A DNA stretch of 32,971 bases, taken from positions 1 to 32,971 of the forward strand of contig SGZG01000015.1 of NCBI GenBank assembly GCA_004214185.1, given 5' to 3'. The DNA comes from Flavobacteriales bacterium (GTDB taxonomy: Bacteria; Bacteroidota; Bacteroidia; Flavobacteriales; Flavobacteriaceae). The notes beneath the pieces were generated by a model. The model was not told where the DNA came from. It did not search any database and saw only the letters and a program-made list of their open reading frames with translations. The position numbers and the translations under genes are program-made. Of the stretch, positions 1 through 8,849 are shown piece after piece (position 1 is the stretch's first letter; every line of letters begins with the position of its first letter).

Positions 1-78
1 AAAAATACCACTTAACATTCCGCCAATACTCACGGCTATGGCTCCAGGCAAAGACAATGTTCGTTGTAGCTTCTTCAT
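1..78 (-). CDS. APC-family amino-acid permease, N-terminal fragment
   Basis: The minus strand opens with an ATG at 78-76 and stays open to the window edge (26 codons). The translation begins MKKLQRTLSLPGAIAVSIGG and continues MLSGIF. A basic start followed by a Leu-rich, Gly-rich first membrane helix containing SIGGMLSGIF is the N-terminal signature of APC-superfamily amino-acid transporters, where this unwound helix binds the substrate carboxylate. Only the first helix is visible, so the substrate cannot be named. The gene is cut by the left edge. It lies downstream of lepA on the same strand with 155 nt between them and probably has its own promoter, which I could not identify. Confidence 0.6.
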   Translation of the reverse strand, partial: MKKLQRTLSLPGAIAVSIGGMLSGIF

Positions 79-145
79 ATAAAGACGTTATATTAAAAAT
101 AATATTTTTAAGCAGAAATCCTATATATATAAGGTTAATTGTAAC

Positions 146-189
146 AAAAAAAGCTAAGACGCTCTTTTTCAAATGATAACAAGGGCGTC
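146..189 (-). terminator. candidate intrinsic terminator after lepA
   Basis: Read on the minus strand, a 9-bp stem (arms 181-189 and 158-166, one C/A mismatch) with a 14-nt loop is followed six bases later by a run of seven T (152-146). It sits 45 nt after the lepA stop. The mismatch and the gap before the T run make it a moderate candidate only. Confidence 0.35.
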
Positions 190-233
190 AGGATGATTTA
201 AAGATTTAGTTTTAAAAGAAATTATGGTAAGAA

Positions 234-2030
234 TTAATCATTAAGCTTTAAAACAGCCATAAAAGCTTCTTGCGGAATCTCAACCCGACCAACTTGTCTC
301 ATTTTTTTCTTTCCCTTTTTTTGTTTTTCTAAAAGCTTTCTTTTTCTTGTAATATCCCCGCCATAGCATTTCGCAGTAACATCTTTTCTTAAAGCCTTTA
401 TGGTTTCTCTAGAAATAATTTTAGCGCCAATAGCAGCCTGTACAGGAATATCAAATTGCTGACGCGGAATTAGTTCTCGTAGTTTTTCACACATTTTTTT
501 ACCAATAGTGTAAGCGTTGTCAAAATGAATTAAAGCAGATAGTGCATCAACCGAATTTCCGTTGAGAAGCAAATCTACCTTTACAAGTTTTGAGGGCCTA
601 AGGCCAATTGGTGAATAATCAAAAGAAGCGTAGCCTTTTGAAACAGTTTTAAGCCTATCATAAAAATCAAAAACAATCTCAGCCAAAGGCATATCAAAGA
701 CAAGTTCAACTCTTTGAGTGGTTAAATATGTTTGGTTTTTAATCTCCCCTCTTTTTTCAATACATAGGCTCATAACATTTCCCACATAGTCAGATTTTGT
801 TATTATAGTTGCTTTTATAAAAGGCTCCTCTACACGATCTAAACCAGAGGGATCAGGCAAGTCAGAAGGATTGTTTACTAAAATAGGCACATCCATTTCT
901 CTTCTAGTAAAAGCGTTGTAGGACACGTTAGGCACTGTTGTTATCACAGACATATTAAATTCTCTTTCAAGCCTTTCTTGAATTATTTCTAAGTGTAACA
1001 TTCCTAAAAAACCACATCTGAAGCCAAAACCGAGAGCAGATGAACTTTCGGGTGAATATACTAAAGACGCATCGTTTAGCTGAAGCTTATCCATTGAAGA
1101 CCTAAGCTCTTCATAATCTTCAGTGTCAACAGGGTAAATTCCTGCAAAAACCATAGGTTTTACGTCTTCAAATCCAGAAACACCTTCAGATTCGTTAGAG
1201 CTAACATCAATAATAGTGTCACCAACCTTAACTTCTTTTGCATTTTTGATTCCAGTAATTAAATAACCTACATCTCCAGCACCAATACATTGTTTTGGGG
1301 TTTGGGTCAGATTTAGTGTTCCAACCTCATCAGCAGAATAGTTTTTTTGTGTAGCTAAAAACTTAATACCTTGACCTTTGGTGATTTTTCCAGAAAAAAC
1401 CCTAAAATAAGTTTCAACACCCCTAAAAGGATTGTATACAGAGTCAAAAATCAAAGCCTTTAACGGAGCCTCATCGTTTCTGTCTGGCCCAGGAATAACA
1501 TTTATAATGGCGTCAATAATGTTTTCAATTCCCAGTCCAGTTTTTGCTGAAGCATGAATAATCTCTTCTTTTTTACACCCAAGCAAATCAACGATGTCAT
1601 CACTAACCTCTTCAGGGTTGGCAGAAGGCAGGTCAACTTTGTTTAATACAGGGATGATTTCCAAATCGTTTTCTAAAGCAAGATAGAGATTAGATATTGT
1701 TTGAGCCTGTATGCTTTGAGCGGCATCAACCACTAAAAGAGCACCCTCACAGGCAGCAATAGATCTTGAAACTTCATAAGAAAAATCAACATGACCAGGC
1801 GTGTCGATGAGGTTTAAAATATATTGCACCCCATTTTTTTTATAATCCATTTGTATTGCGTGGGATTTGATTGTAATACCCCTTTCTCTTTCAAGATCCA
1901 TATTGTCAAGAAGCTGATCTTGTTTTTCACGGCTAGAAACAGCCCCAGTAAAATCAAGAAGCCTGTCGGCTAAAGTGCTTTTACCATGATCTATGTGGGC
2001 AATGATGCAAAAATTTCTTATTTCAGACAT
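234..2030 (-). CDS. lepA: translation elongation factor 4 (LepA)
   Basis: Ribosome-associated GTPase (EF4) that acts on stalled or mis-translocated ribosomes. The 598-residue product has the usual family length. Visible motifs are the G1 P-loop AHIDHGKST at about residues 11-19, the switch II DTPGH, the NKVD guanine-specificity motif, EF-G-like domains, and the LepA-specific C-terminal domain with [18 protein letters not shown] and [10 protein letters not shown] near the end. An ATG 18 nt further upstream (2048) is in frame, but I chose the ATG at 2030. The family normally starts just before the [16 protein letters not shown] block, and a TAnnTTTG -7 box overlaps the upstream ATG, so the transcript should begin after it. 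Divergent from dusB. Confidence 0.96.
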   Translation of the reverse strand: MSEIRNFCIIAHIDHGKSTLADRLLDFTGAVSSREKQDQLLDNMDLERERGITIKSHAIQMDYKKNGVQYILNLIDTPGHVDFSYEVSRSIAACEGALLVVDAAQSIQAQTISNLYLALENDLEIIPVLNKVDLPSANPEEVSDDIVDLLGCKKEEIIHASAKTGLGIENIIDAIINVIPGPDRNDEAPLKALIFDSVYNPFRGVETYFRVFSGKITKGQGIKFLATQKNYSADEVGTLNLTQTPKQCIGAGDVGYLITGIKNAKEVKVGDTIIDVSSNESEGVSGFEDVKPMVFAGIYPVDTEDYEELRSSMDKLQLNDASLVYSPESSSALGFGFRCGFLGMLHLEIIQERLEREFNMSVITTVPNVSYNAFTRREMDVPILVNNPSDLPDPSGLDRVEEPFIKATIITKSDYVGNVMSLCIEKRGEIKNQTYLTTQRVELVFDMPLAEIVFDFYDRLKTVSKGYASFDYSPIGLRPSKLVKVDLLLNGNSVDALSALIHFDNAYTIGKKMCEKLRELIPRQQFDIPVQAAIGAKIISRETIKALRKDVTAKCYGGDITRKRKLLEKQKKGKKKMRQVGRVEIPQEAFMAVLKLND

Positions 2031-2045
2031 AAAATAAATAGTCTG

Positions 2046-2053
2046 CAAATATA
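2046..2053 (-). promoter_or_regulatory. Bacteroidetes-type -7 box for lepA
   Basis: On the minus strand the sequence TATATTTG matches the Bacteroidetes -7 consensus TAnnTTTG exactly. It lies 15 nt upstream of the chosen lepA ATG at 2030. I see no matching TTG at the -33 spacing. The box would give a leader of only about 10 nt. Confidence 0.45.
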
Positions 2054-2091
2054 GTGCAATTAAGCGTTTAAGTCTATTAAGATTAAAATTT

Positions 2092-2099
2092 TACTTTTG
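2092..2099 (+). promoter_or_regulatory. Bacteroidetes-type -7 box for dusB
   Basis: TACTTTTG matches TAnnTTTG exactly, 17 nt before the TTG start of dusB. The -33 element is not evident. With the lepA box it forms a compact divergent promoter region. Confidence 0.45.
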
Positions 2100-2116
2100 C
2101 ATTAAAATTTTAAATT

Positions 2117-3112
2117 TTGATAAAAATCGGCAACATAGAAATCCCAGAATTTCCTCTTCTCCTTGCCCCAATGGAAGACGTAAGTGATCCTCCTTTTAGA
2201 GCGCTTTGCAAGGAAATGGGGGCTGATGTCGTGTATACAGAATTTATTTCAAGCGAAGGATTAATTAGAAACGCTCAAAAAAGTGTTGTAAAATTAGACA
2301 TATTCGAAAAAGAACGGCCAGTGGGAATTCAAATTTTTGGAGCAAACCTTGATTCAATGCTTCAATCCATTGACATAGTCGAATCTGTAAAACCAGATAT
2401 AATTGACATTAATTTTGGCTGCCCAGTAAAAAAAGTGGTCTCTAAAGGTGCTGGGGCAGGAATTCTGAAAGACATTGATCTTATGGTAAAACTAACTAAA
2501 GAAATGTGTAAAAGAACTAAACTCCCAGTTACCATTAAAACTAGACTAGGTTGGGATGAAAACTCAATTAAAATAGTTGAAGTAGCAGAAAGGCTCCAAG
2601 ATGTTGGTGCAAAAGCAATTTCAATACACGGAAGGACTAGGGCACAAATGTATAAGGGCGAGGCCAATTGGATCCCAATAGCACAAGTAAAAAACAACCC
2701 CCGAATGCACATTCCTGTTTTTGGAAATGGCGACGTAAACTCACCTGAAAAAGCAAAACTTATGAGAGATGAGTATGGTTTAGACGGGGCTATGATCGGA
2801 AGAGCAAGCATTGGAAACCCTTGGTTTTTCAATCAAGTTAAAGAGTTTTTTAAAACAGGACAACATTTAAAAAAGCCGTCTATTCTTGAAAGAATAAAGG
2901 TGGCTAGAAGACATTTAGAAATGTCGATCAAATGGAAAGGAGAAAGGCTAGGTATTTTAGAAACTAGAAGACATTATTCAAACTACTTTAAAGGGATTCA
3001 AGATTTTAAACCATATCGAACAAAACTTGTTACACTAGAGTCAGAAACTGAGCTGATGGACTTGTTTAAAGTACTCGAACAAGAAAACAAAACGTTTGTT
3101 ACTGCAGTTTAA
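2117..3112 (+). CDS. dusB: tRNA-dihydrouridine synthase (DusB type)
   Basis: FMN- and NADPH-dependent reduction of uridine to dihydrouridine in tRNA. The 331-residue TIM-barrel protein shows the FMN-binding start LAPMEDVSDPPFRALC, the catalytic cysteine C102 in INFGCPVKKV, the ISIHGRTRAQMYKG substrate loop, and phosphate-binding GNGDV and GRASIGNPWFF segments. The start is TTG: no ATG precedes the conserved N-terminal strand and the family usually begins at this point. The 3' end runs 14 nt into the 3' end of the convergent permease gene. It is divergently transcribed from lepA, another translation gene. The DusB subfamily is assigned by motif resemblance and not by a tree. Confidence 0.93.
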   Translation: MIKIGNIEIPEFPLLLAPMEDVSDPPFRALCKEMGADVVYTEFISSEGLIRNAQKSVVKLDIFEKERPVGIQIFGANLDSMLQSIDIVESVKPDIIDINFGCPVKKVVSKGAGAGILKDIDLMVKLTKEMCKRTKLPVTIKTRLGWDENSIKIVEVAERLQDVGAKAISIHGRTRAQMYKGEANWIPIAQVKNNPRMHIPVFGNGDVNSPEKAKLMRDEYGLDGAMIGRASIGNPWFFNQVKEFFKTGQHLKKPSILERIKVARRHLEMSIKWKGERLGILETRRHYSNYFKGIQDFKPYRTKLVTLESETELMDLFKVLEQENKTFVTAV

Positions 3113-4283
3113 TTTTTAGACTTCTTTTGGAGGCAACGTAAGACCCAATCCCACAAATTGTCAAAAGAAATAAAAAAACAGTCAAGATATTAGAAGCTTC
3201 AAAACTAACAGGGTATGCAATTGTTGTTCCTGAAAGCGTAATCAAAGAAAATGTTTTTTGAGCCCAAACAAAAACAACACCAAGAGACAGGCCCAACAAA
3301 CCACCAACAAAAGAAATTAGAAGTCCATGCCCAAAAAAGATGTGTTTAATATCAAAAGGTGTTGCCCCAAGCTTTATTAAAGTCTTTATGCTTTTTTGTT
3401 TCTCTACTATTAAAATTATTATAGCCCCAACAGAGTTGAACATAGCAACCGTTAAAATCAACCCCATTAAAATGTTCAAAATCAAACCTTCTGAATTGAT
3501 CATTTTGTAATACGTCTCGTTGAGCTCTTCTCTCGACTTAATTGTAAATTCACTAGTGAATTCTTTACTTAAAAGTTTTTTTAAACCATCAGGATCATAA
3601 GTTTTGATCAAGATAGAAGAAATATCCCCTTCTTTTTTATCAAGCAAGTCCTGAACAGAGCTTAGGGGAGCAAAAACCACCCTTTGGTCTTTTTCGTCTG
3701 AGGAATTAAAAACACCAGTAGCCATAAAACGGTGGCTTTTAAAAGGTGTTTTGTTTAATCCTTGTCTGGCTTTTTTTAAGGGAACGGAAATTTGCAATCC
3801 GTTGCCATATTCAAACAAACCAAGATCAAGAGAGCTGGCCGTGTTATAACTAACAACAGCTTCGTTTGAGTTTAAACCAACCCATCTTCCCAAAGAGAGC
3901 AGGCTGTCCGTCTGAACTATTTCCCCGTAATTTTGTTGCACCCCAATTAACTCTCCATAAGCACTTTTTTCTCCATCACCCAAAAGAATTTTTTCTTCTA
4001 AAACAGAGCTGTAGAGAACCCCGTTTGAGTTTAGAAAATCAGCTTGAGCTTTAGAAAGCTTAAAAGACCCTCCACCCTCAATTGAAATTTTTAAATCAGG
4101 ATCAAAAGCTCTGTTGTATTGTAATCCAAAGTCTTTTAACCCCGAAAACACCGATAGGACAATAAAAAAAGAACAAGAGGCTATCACTAAAACAAGAGAA
4201 GCTACAGCACTTATAAAATTTACAATATTCAACTTGCTTTTCGACCAAAAGTATTTTAGAGAGACAAAAAAGCTTATGCCCAT
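3099..4283 (-). CDS. FtsX/LolE-like ABC transporter permease
   Basis: A 394-residue inner-membrane protein with the MacB/LolC-E layout: one N-terminal membrane helix (about 20-45), a periplasmic domain of about 200 residues, then three helices (about 265-290, 315-340, 365-385) forming the FtsX domain. The family couples an ATPase to release of lipoproteins or to envelope remodelling. No ATPase gene is adjacent, so the partner is unknown. It follows rbfA by 3 nt, so the two are co-transcribed and probably translationally coupled. Its stop lies inside the last codons of the convergent dusB gene. LolC/LolE is the best family guess, but the substrate cannot be read from the sequence. Confidence 0.85.
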   Translation of the reverse strand: MGISFFVSLKYFWSKSKLNIVNFISAVASLVLVIASCSFFIVLSVFSGLKDFGLQYNRAFDPDLKISIEGGGSFKLSKAQADFLNSNGVLYSSVLEEKILLGDGEKSAYGELIGVQQNYGEIVQTDSLLSLGRWVGLNSNEAVVSYNTASSLDLGLFEYGNGLQISVPLKKARQGLNKTPFKSHRFMATGVFNSSDEKDQRVVFAPLSSVQDLLDKKEGDISSILIKTYDPDGLKKLLSKEFTSEFTIKSREELNETYYKMINSEGLILNILMGLILTVAMFNSVGAIIILIVEKQKSIKTLIKLGATPFDIKHIFFGHGLLISFVGGLLGLSLGVVFVWAQKTFSLITLSGTTIAYPVSFEASNILTVFLFLLTICGIGSYVASKRSLKIKLQ

Positions 4284-4286
4284 TTT

Positions 4287-4679
4287 TTAAATTTTTTTTC
4301 TTTTTTCAAGAAGTGATTGGTCTTTTATAGGGTCTTCTGTTTTTTTAAGAGCAGCATCTATGGAGTCGATATGCTCTAAAGAGTCGTCATTGTAGTAAAA
4401 AAGCTCAGGAACTCTCCTAAGTTGATTTTTAATCAAAACACCTAAAAAACCTCTAATTTCAGCTTTTTTTAGTTCAATTAGCTCAAAAATAGTAGAGGTG
4501 TTTTTTGCAGGAAAAACACTTATGTAAACTTTTGCAGAAGAAAGGTCTTGAGAAACCCTAACCTTTGTGACGGAAACTACTGTTGAGGTGATAGAGGTTT
4601 CTTTTAAGAGTTTTTGTAAGATTTCGGTTATATCTTTTCTTAAAAAAACACCTACTTTTTTTTGTCGAGTGGTCTCCAT
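4287..4679 (-). CDS. rbfA: 30S ribosome-binding factor A
   Basis: Small KH-fold protein that binds the immature 30S subunit near the 16S 5' helix and assists its maturation, notably in the cold. The 130 residues begin METTRQKKVG and contain the family pattern VTKVRVSQDLSSAKVYISVF and a C-terminal PELFYYNDDSLEHIDSID strand, matching the usual PELxFxxDxSxxxxxxI motif. It lies 24 nt downstream of pyk and 3 nt upstream of the permease gene, all on one strand. Pairing with an FtsX-like permease is, to my recollection, common in flavobacteria. Confidence 0.93.
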   Translation of the reverse strand: METTRQKKVGVFLRKDITEILQKLLKETSITSTVVSVTKVRVSQDLSSAKVYISVFPAKNTSTIFELIELKKAEIRGFLGVLIKNQLRRVPELFYYNDDSLEHIDSIDAALKKTEDPIKDQSLLEKRKKI

Positions 4680-4703
4680 ATTGCGAAAATACAGAAACTT
4701 TAA

Positions 4704-6128
4704 CTATAATTTTGAGATTCTAAGGGTGTTTACCTGCCCCTTGTCTTTAACCGGCATAGCAGCCAGGTTAATAACATGTGCTCCTTTTTTAACAAACCCT
4801 TTTTCAATGGCAAGCTGGTTGACTTCTTCAACAGTTTTGTCTGTGCTAACAAAGTTGTTATAGTAGATACATTTTACTCCCCAAAGAAGGCAAAGTTGAG
4901 ACAAAACCCTTTTATTGGATGTAAAAACAAGAATCATTGCGCTTGGTCTCCATGAAGAGATTTGCCAAGCCGTATACCCACTATTTGTTAGGGTGCATAT
5001 TGCAGAAGCACCAATTTCGTTTGCAATATTACAAGCATGAAAACACACAGCTTTTGTTATAACTCTTTTAGACTTTATTTCAGGCAGAGTGTTAGGCACT
5101 TTAATTAATGGGGAGTTTTCAACCCCACGAATAATTTTCCCCATTGTTTTAACCACTTCAACAGGATACTTTCCAACAGATGTTTCTCCTGAAAGCATAA
5201 CAGCGTCAGCACCGTCCATTACGGAGTTTGCAACATCGTTAACCTCAGCTCTTGACGGAGTTAAGCTGTCAATCATTGACTCCATCATTTGAGTCGCTAT
5301 GATAATAGGTTTCCTTGCCTGCTTTGCTTTTTTTACCAAAAGCTTTTGTTTTAAAGGGACTTCCTCAGCAGGAATTTCAAGACCTAAATCTCCTCTAGCT
5401 ACCATTAGGCCATCAGCAGCTTTTAATATGCCCCCTATATTTTCAATTGCTTCAGGTTTTTCAATTTTGGCAATTATAGGGATTTTCTGTTCAGAATTTG
5501 TCTTGATCAGTTTTTCCAGCAACTTGACATCTTGTTTGGTTCTAACAAATGAAAGCGCAATCCAATCAAAACCATTTTTAATAGCAAACAACGCATCTTC
5601 TTTATCTTTTTGAGTTAATGCTGGTAATGAGATTTTTGTGTTAGGAAGGTTAACTCCTTTTTTTGATTTCAAAACCCCGCCCTGAACAACCTTTGCTTCA
5701 ACCAAGTCTTTTTTATTGGTTTTAACAACCCTAAAAATCAACTTTCCGTCATCAACTAAGATTTTTTCGTTTTCCGAAACATCTTTTGGAAAATCAGGAT
5801 AATTAATAGAAACTAAGGAGGAATTTCCAAAATCAACTCTATTTGTGGTTATTGAAATTAAATCACCTTTTTTAACTTTAGAGTTTTCCTCAACAGTACC
5901 AAGCCTTATTTTAGGCCCCTGTAAATCTCCAAGTATTGCAACATGAGTGTTTGTTGATGTGCTAATTTCACGAATATTAGAAACTGTTTCAAGAACTTCA
6001 GCGTGGGAAGCGTGTGAAAAATTTACCCTAAAAACATTAACTCCCGCTTGAATCAAAGATTTTAATTTTGACAATGCTGTTGAGCTCGGTCCTAAGGTTG
6101 CTATTATTTTGGTTTTATTTGAGTTCAT
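4704..6128 (-). CDS. pyk: pyruvate kinase
   Basis: Converts phosphoenolpyruvate and ADP to pyruvate and ATP in the last step of glycolysis. The 474-residue protein carries the N-terminal KTKIIATLGPSS, the RVNFSHAS segment, the catalytic lysine region IPIIAKIEKPEAIENI, the metal-binding MVARGDLGLEIPAEEVP, and the K+/Mg2+ site region IIATQMMESMI..SRAEVNDVANSVMDGADAVMLSGET. The C-terminal allosteric domain is present but short. Its ATG overlaps the stop of the upstream IPExxxVDY gene by one base (TAATG), which indicates translational coupling. Confidence 0.97.
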   Translation of the reverse strand: MNSNKTKIIATLGPSSTALSKLKSLIQAGVNVFRVNFSHASHAEVLETVSNIREISTSTNTHVAILGDLQGPKIRLGTVEENSKVKKGDLISITTNRVDFGNSSLVSINYPDFPKDVSENEKILVDDGKLIFRVVKTNKKDLVEAKVVQGGVLKSKKGVNLPNTKISLPALTQKDKEDALFAIKNGFDWIALSFVRTKQDVKLLEKLIKTNSEQKIPIIAKIEKPEAIENIGGILKAADGLMVARGDLGLEIPAEEVPLKQKLLVKKAKQARKPIIIATQMMESMIDSLTPSRAEVNDVANSVMDGADAVMLSGETSVGKYPVEVVKTMGKIIRGVENSPLIKVPNTLPEIKSKRVITKAVCFHACNIANEIGASAICTLTNSGYTAWQISSWRPSAMILVFTSNKRVLSQLCLLWGVKCIYYNNFVSTDKTVEEVNQLAIEKGFVKKGAHVINLAAMPVKDKGQVNTLRISKL

Positions 6129-6592
6129 TAATGTTCAAATATTAAATTTTCTTTAGATTTTAGTTTTTTTTCAGGAATTTCATAAATAGAAACGATTTCT
6201 GAAATGGATTTAATTTTGGTTAAAAACCTTGCAAAGATAGCCCCATCTCCACTATATTTCAAAATATAATCAACAGAACCTAGCTCTGGCAATAAAAGAA
6301 AGTCTTTTATATCGCTGCCAAAAAGGGTGTTGTTTTGGTTGTTTTTAGTTACAGATTTACTAACGTTATTAAATATCGAAAGACTATACCCAATTTTTTT
6401 GTCTTCATGCTCATAAGCCATAAAAGAGGCGTTTGTCTTGGCAAAAGTTAAATCTTCTTTGGTTCTTTTTAAAGACAAACCTAGAGATGTATTTAAAAGA
6501 AGTATTAAAAGGTAAAACTCCTCTCCACACAGGATCGCAAAATAATTTGAACTTTTTTCAAAATCAAGATGTTTTAAAATATGATTAGACAC
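6128..6592 (-). CDS. IPExxxVDY-family protein, function unknown
   Basis: A 154-residue cytoplasmic-looking protein without signal peptide or membrane segment. Its C-terminal half contains LPELGSVDYILKYSGD, fitting the IPExxxVDY motif that names a family found mainly in Flavobacteriia. No biochemical role is known to me. The start is GTG at 6592, 39 nt after fabF; no ATG lies near the conserved N-terminus. In other flavobacteria I recall this gene lying between rnc and pyk; here it follows fabF directly. The stop overlaps the pyk start (TAATG). Confidence 0.82.
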   Translation of the reverse strand: MSNHILKHLDFEKSSNYFAILCGEEFYLLILLLNTSLGLSLKRTKEDLTFAKTNASFMAYEHEDKKIGYSLSIFNNVSKSVTKNNQNNTLFGSDIKDFLLLPELGSVDYILKYSGDGAIFARFLTKIKSISEIVSIYEIPEKKLKSKENLIFEH

Positions 6593-6631
6593 TCAGTAAA
6601 GATACGATAAGTAATGGTAGAAGGGTTAATG

Positions 6632-7885
6632 CTAGCCTTCAAATTTTTTAAACAAAACACAAGCATTATGGCCTCCAAAACCGAAAGTGTTGCTCATTGC
6701 ATATTCAACATTTCTTTTTTGAGATTTGTTAAAAGTGAAATTAATTTTATTATCTATAGACTCGTCATTTGTTTTATGGTTAATAGTTGGAGGAATCACC
6801 CCGCTATTAATTGAAAGTATTGAAGAAATCGCTTCCACCGCTCCTGCAGCTCCTAACAAGTGTCCCGTCATTGATTTTGTAGAATTTATATTCATTGAGT
6901 AAAGATGATCCCCAAAAACATCATAAAGAGCTTTTGATTCTGCAACATCTCCTAAAGGAGTAGAGGTTCCGTGCATGTTAACAGTATCTATAAGAGAAAA
7001 GTCAACTCTAGCATCCCGAAGACAATTTTGCATAACTTTAATAGCTCCAAGTCCCTCAGGGTGAGGAGCCGTCATGTGATGAGCATCTGCCGAAAGACCT
7101 CCTCCAACAATCTCAGCATAGATTTTAGCACCTCTTTTTTTTGCATGTTCATATTCTTCAAGAATTAAACACCCTCCACCTTCTCCAAGAACAAAACCAT
7201 CTCGGTCTTTATCAAAAGGTCTAGACGCTGTTTCAGGACTGTCATTTCTAGTTGAAAGAGCGTGTAAAGCATTAAAGCCACCTATCCCAGAAATTGACAC
7301 ACCTGCTTCAGAGCCACCCGAAACAATAACATCGGCATGACCTAATCTAATATAATTTAAACCATCAATAAGCGCGTTTGCTGAAGATGCACACGCAGAG
7401 ACAGTTGCAAAATTTGGGCCCATAAAACCATTTCGAATTGAAATAATTCCAGGTGCAATATCAGGAATCATTTTAGGAATCATAAATGGATTAAACCTTG
7501 GGGTTCCATCTCCAGAAGCAAAGCCCAAAACTTCGTTTTGAAAGGTTTCCAAACCGCCAATTCCAGCACCCCATATAACACCTATTCTGTCTTTGTCAAC
7601 ATCGTCTTCAATTAGCCTGGCATCAACTATTGCCTCATCAGATGAAACTATTGCATACTGAGCAAACCTGTCCATTTTACGCGCAAGCTTTCTGTCCATA
7701 AAGTTTTGAGGATCAAAACCTTTGAGCTCACATGCAAATTGAGTTTTGAATTTAGATGCATCAAAATAGGTAATGTTATTAGCACCCGACTTTCCAGAAA
7801 CCAATCCGTCCCAATATTCAGACACAGTGTTACCTATAGGTGTTAGTGCTCCTAATCCGGTAACAACAACACGCTTATGTTCCAT
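6632..7885 (-). CDS. fabF: 3-oxoacyl-[acyl-carrier-protein] synthase II
   Basis: Condensing enzyme of type II fatty-acid elongation that joins malonyl-ACP to acyl-ACP. The 417-residue thiolase-fold protein has the active-site cysteine C165 in TVSACASSAN, the two catalytic histidines in NMHGTSTPLGD and SMTGHLLGAAG, and the C-terminal NTFGFGGHNAC glycine loop. That C-H-H triad fits FabF/FabB and not FabH. It starts 4 nt after the acpP stop, so enzyme and carrier protein are co-transcribed, the usual bacterial arrangement. The usual downstream rnc gene is absent. Confidence 0.97.
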   Translation of the reverse strand: MEHKRVVVTGLGALTPIGNTVSEYWDGLVSGKSGANNITYFDASKFKTQFACELKGFDPQNFMDRKLARKMDRFAQYAIVSSDEAIVDARLIEDDVDKDRIGVIWGAGIGGLETFQNEVLGFASGDGTPRFNPFMIPKMIPDIAPGIISIRNGFMGPNFATVSACASSANALIDGLNYIRLGHADVIVSGGSEAGVSISGIGGFNALHALSTRNDSPETASRPFDKDRDGFVLGEGGGCLILEEYEHAKKRGAKIYAEIVGGGLSADAHHMTAPHPEGLGAIKVMQNCLRDARVDFSLIDTVNMHGTSTPLGDVAESKALYDVFGDHLYSMNINSTKSMTGHLLGAAGAVEAISSILSINSGVIPPTINHKTNDESIDNKINFTFNKSQKRNVEYAMSNTFGFGGHNACVLFKKFEG

Positions 7886-7889
7886 AAAA

Positions 7890-8123
7890 CTATTTTGAAC
7901 TTTCTATATACTGAACGGCTTGACCAACAGTAGCAATTTTTTCAGCTTGATCATCTGGGATTTGAATATCAAATTCTCTTTCAAATTCCATAATTAATTC
8001 TACTGTATCAAGAGAGTCAGCGCCTAAGTCGTTAGTAAAACTTGCAGATGGCACAACCTCGTTTTCGTCAACACCTAATTTGTCGACAATAATTGCATTA
8101 ACTCTAGATGAAATATCAGACAT
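7890..8123 (-). CDS. acpP: acyl carrier protein
   Basis: Acidic 77-residue carrier of fatty-acyl chains. The phosphopantetheine attachment serine is S37 in [14 protein letters not shown], and the four-helix pattern is intact. First gene of the minus-strand run acpP-fabF-IPExxxVDY-pyk-rbfA-permease. A candidate -7 box lies 21 nt upstream of its ATG. Confidence 0.97.
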   Translation of the reverse strand: MSDISSRVNAIIVDKLGVDENEVVPSASFTNDLGADSLDTVELIMEFEREFDIQIPDDQAEKIATVGQAVQYIESSK

Positions 8124-8144
8124 AATTATTTTTTAAAGTTGCGA

Positions 8145-8152
8145 CAAAAATA
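8145..8152 (-). promoter_or_regulatory. Bacteroidetes-type -7 box for the acpP run
   Basis: On the minus strand TATTTTTG matches TAnnTTTG. It is 21 nt before the acpP ATG inside the 141-nt acpP/purN divergent region. No clear -33 TTG is seen. Confidence 0.4.
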
Positions 8153-8213
8153 AAAAACTTTATATTATAACCATCTTTTTTTATAAAAATTAATAAAAGA
8201 CTGTAAAAAATCG

Positions 8214-8244
8214 TTGATTTATGAGGTATAAAACCGTTATTTTG
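8214..8244 (+). promoter_or_regulatory. candidate promoter of the purN run
   Basis: A TTG (8214-8216), a 20-nt spacer and TTATTTTG (8237-8244) resemble the Bacteroidetes TTG/TAnnTTTG promoter, with one mismatch in the -7 box. It ends 20 nt before the purN TTG start. Confidence 0.35.
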
Positions 8245-8264
8245 TTGAACAAAAAAAGACAAAC

Positions 8265-8849
8265 TTGAACAATACTAACAAAAAGGTTATAATATTTGCT
8301 TCGGGATCTGGCTCTAACGCTTTAAAAATATTTGAATACTTTAATAATAACCAGAATGTCATAATCGATTCAATTTACTGTAACAACCCAAGAGCCAATG
8401 TTATAAACATTTTTCAAAAATTGAACATCAAAACAGTGTTGTTTAATAAAAAAGAGTTTTATGAAAGCACGTTTTTAGAGACCATTAGAAACACTAACCC
8501 TGACCTAATAGTTTTGGCTGGGTTTTTATTAAAAATACCTGAAAAAATCGTTTCTGCCTTCGAAAACAGAATAATAAACATTCACCCTTCTTTATTGCCT
8601 AAATATGGAGGCAAAGGAATGTATGGGCTTAACATACACAAAGAGGTGATTTTAAACAAAGAAAAACTCTCTGGATTTACAATCCACTACGTTAACCAAG
8701 AATACGATAAAGGCGCGGTAATATTTCAAAAAAAAATAAAAATAAACGAAAAAGAAACCCCTGAAAGCCTGTCTTCAAAAGTGTTAAAACTTGAGCACGA
8801 GAATTATCCCTTAATAATAGAAAAAATTTTAAATAATGAAGGCTTGTGA
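8265..8849 (+). CDS. purN: phosphoribosylglycinamide formyltransferase
   Basis: Transfers a formyl group from 10-formyl-THF to glycinamide ribonucleotide, the third step of purine synthesis. The 194-residue protein has the phosphate-binding FASGSGSN loop (11-18) and the catalytic residues N105, H107 (INIHPSLLP) and D148 (EYDKGAVIF). The start is TTG; the first strand KKVIIFASGSGSN follows at the usual distance. It heads a compact plus-strand run with rnhA (14-nt overlap), a PfkB kinase and a PurF paralogue, so the neighbourhood is purine-related. Confidence 0.95.
   Translation: MNNTNKKVIIFASGSGSNALKIFEYFNNNQNVIIDSIYCNNPRANVINIFQKLNIKTVLFNKKEFYESTFLETIRNTNPDLIVLAGFLLKIPEKIVSAFENRIINIHPSLLPKYGGKGMYGLNIHKEVILNKEKLSGFTIHYVNQEYDKGAVIFQKKIKINEKETPESLSSKVLKLEHENYPLIIEKILNNEGL

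Noticed and set aside
2362-2832. Long minus-strand open frame inside dusB
   Set aside because: It lies wholly opposite a clearly conserved dusB and its translation shows no domain; A+T-rich genes often leave such antisense frames open. The same applies to the antisense frames in pyk, rnhA, ompA, menE, menC and menA.
8124-8264. Possible RNA gene or riboswitch in the acpP/purN gap
   Set aside because: Only promoter-like A/T-rich sequence is visible; I see no conserved aptamer core or stable stem, and no purine-riboswitch signature before purN.
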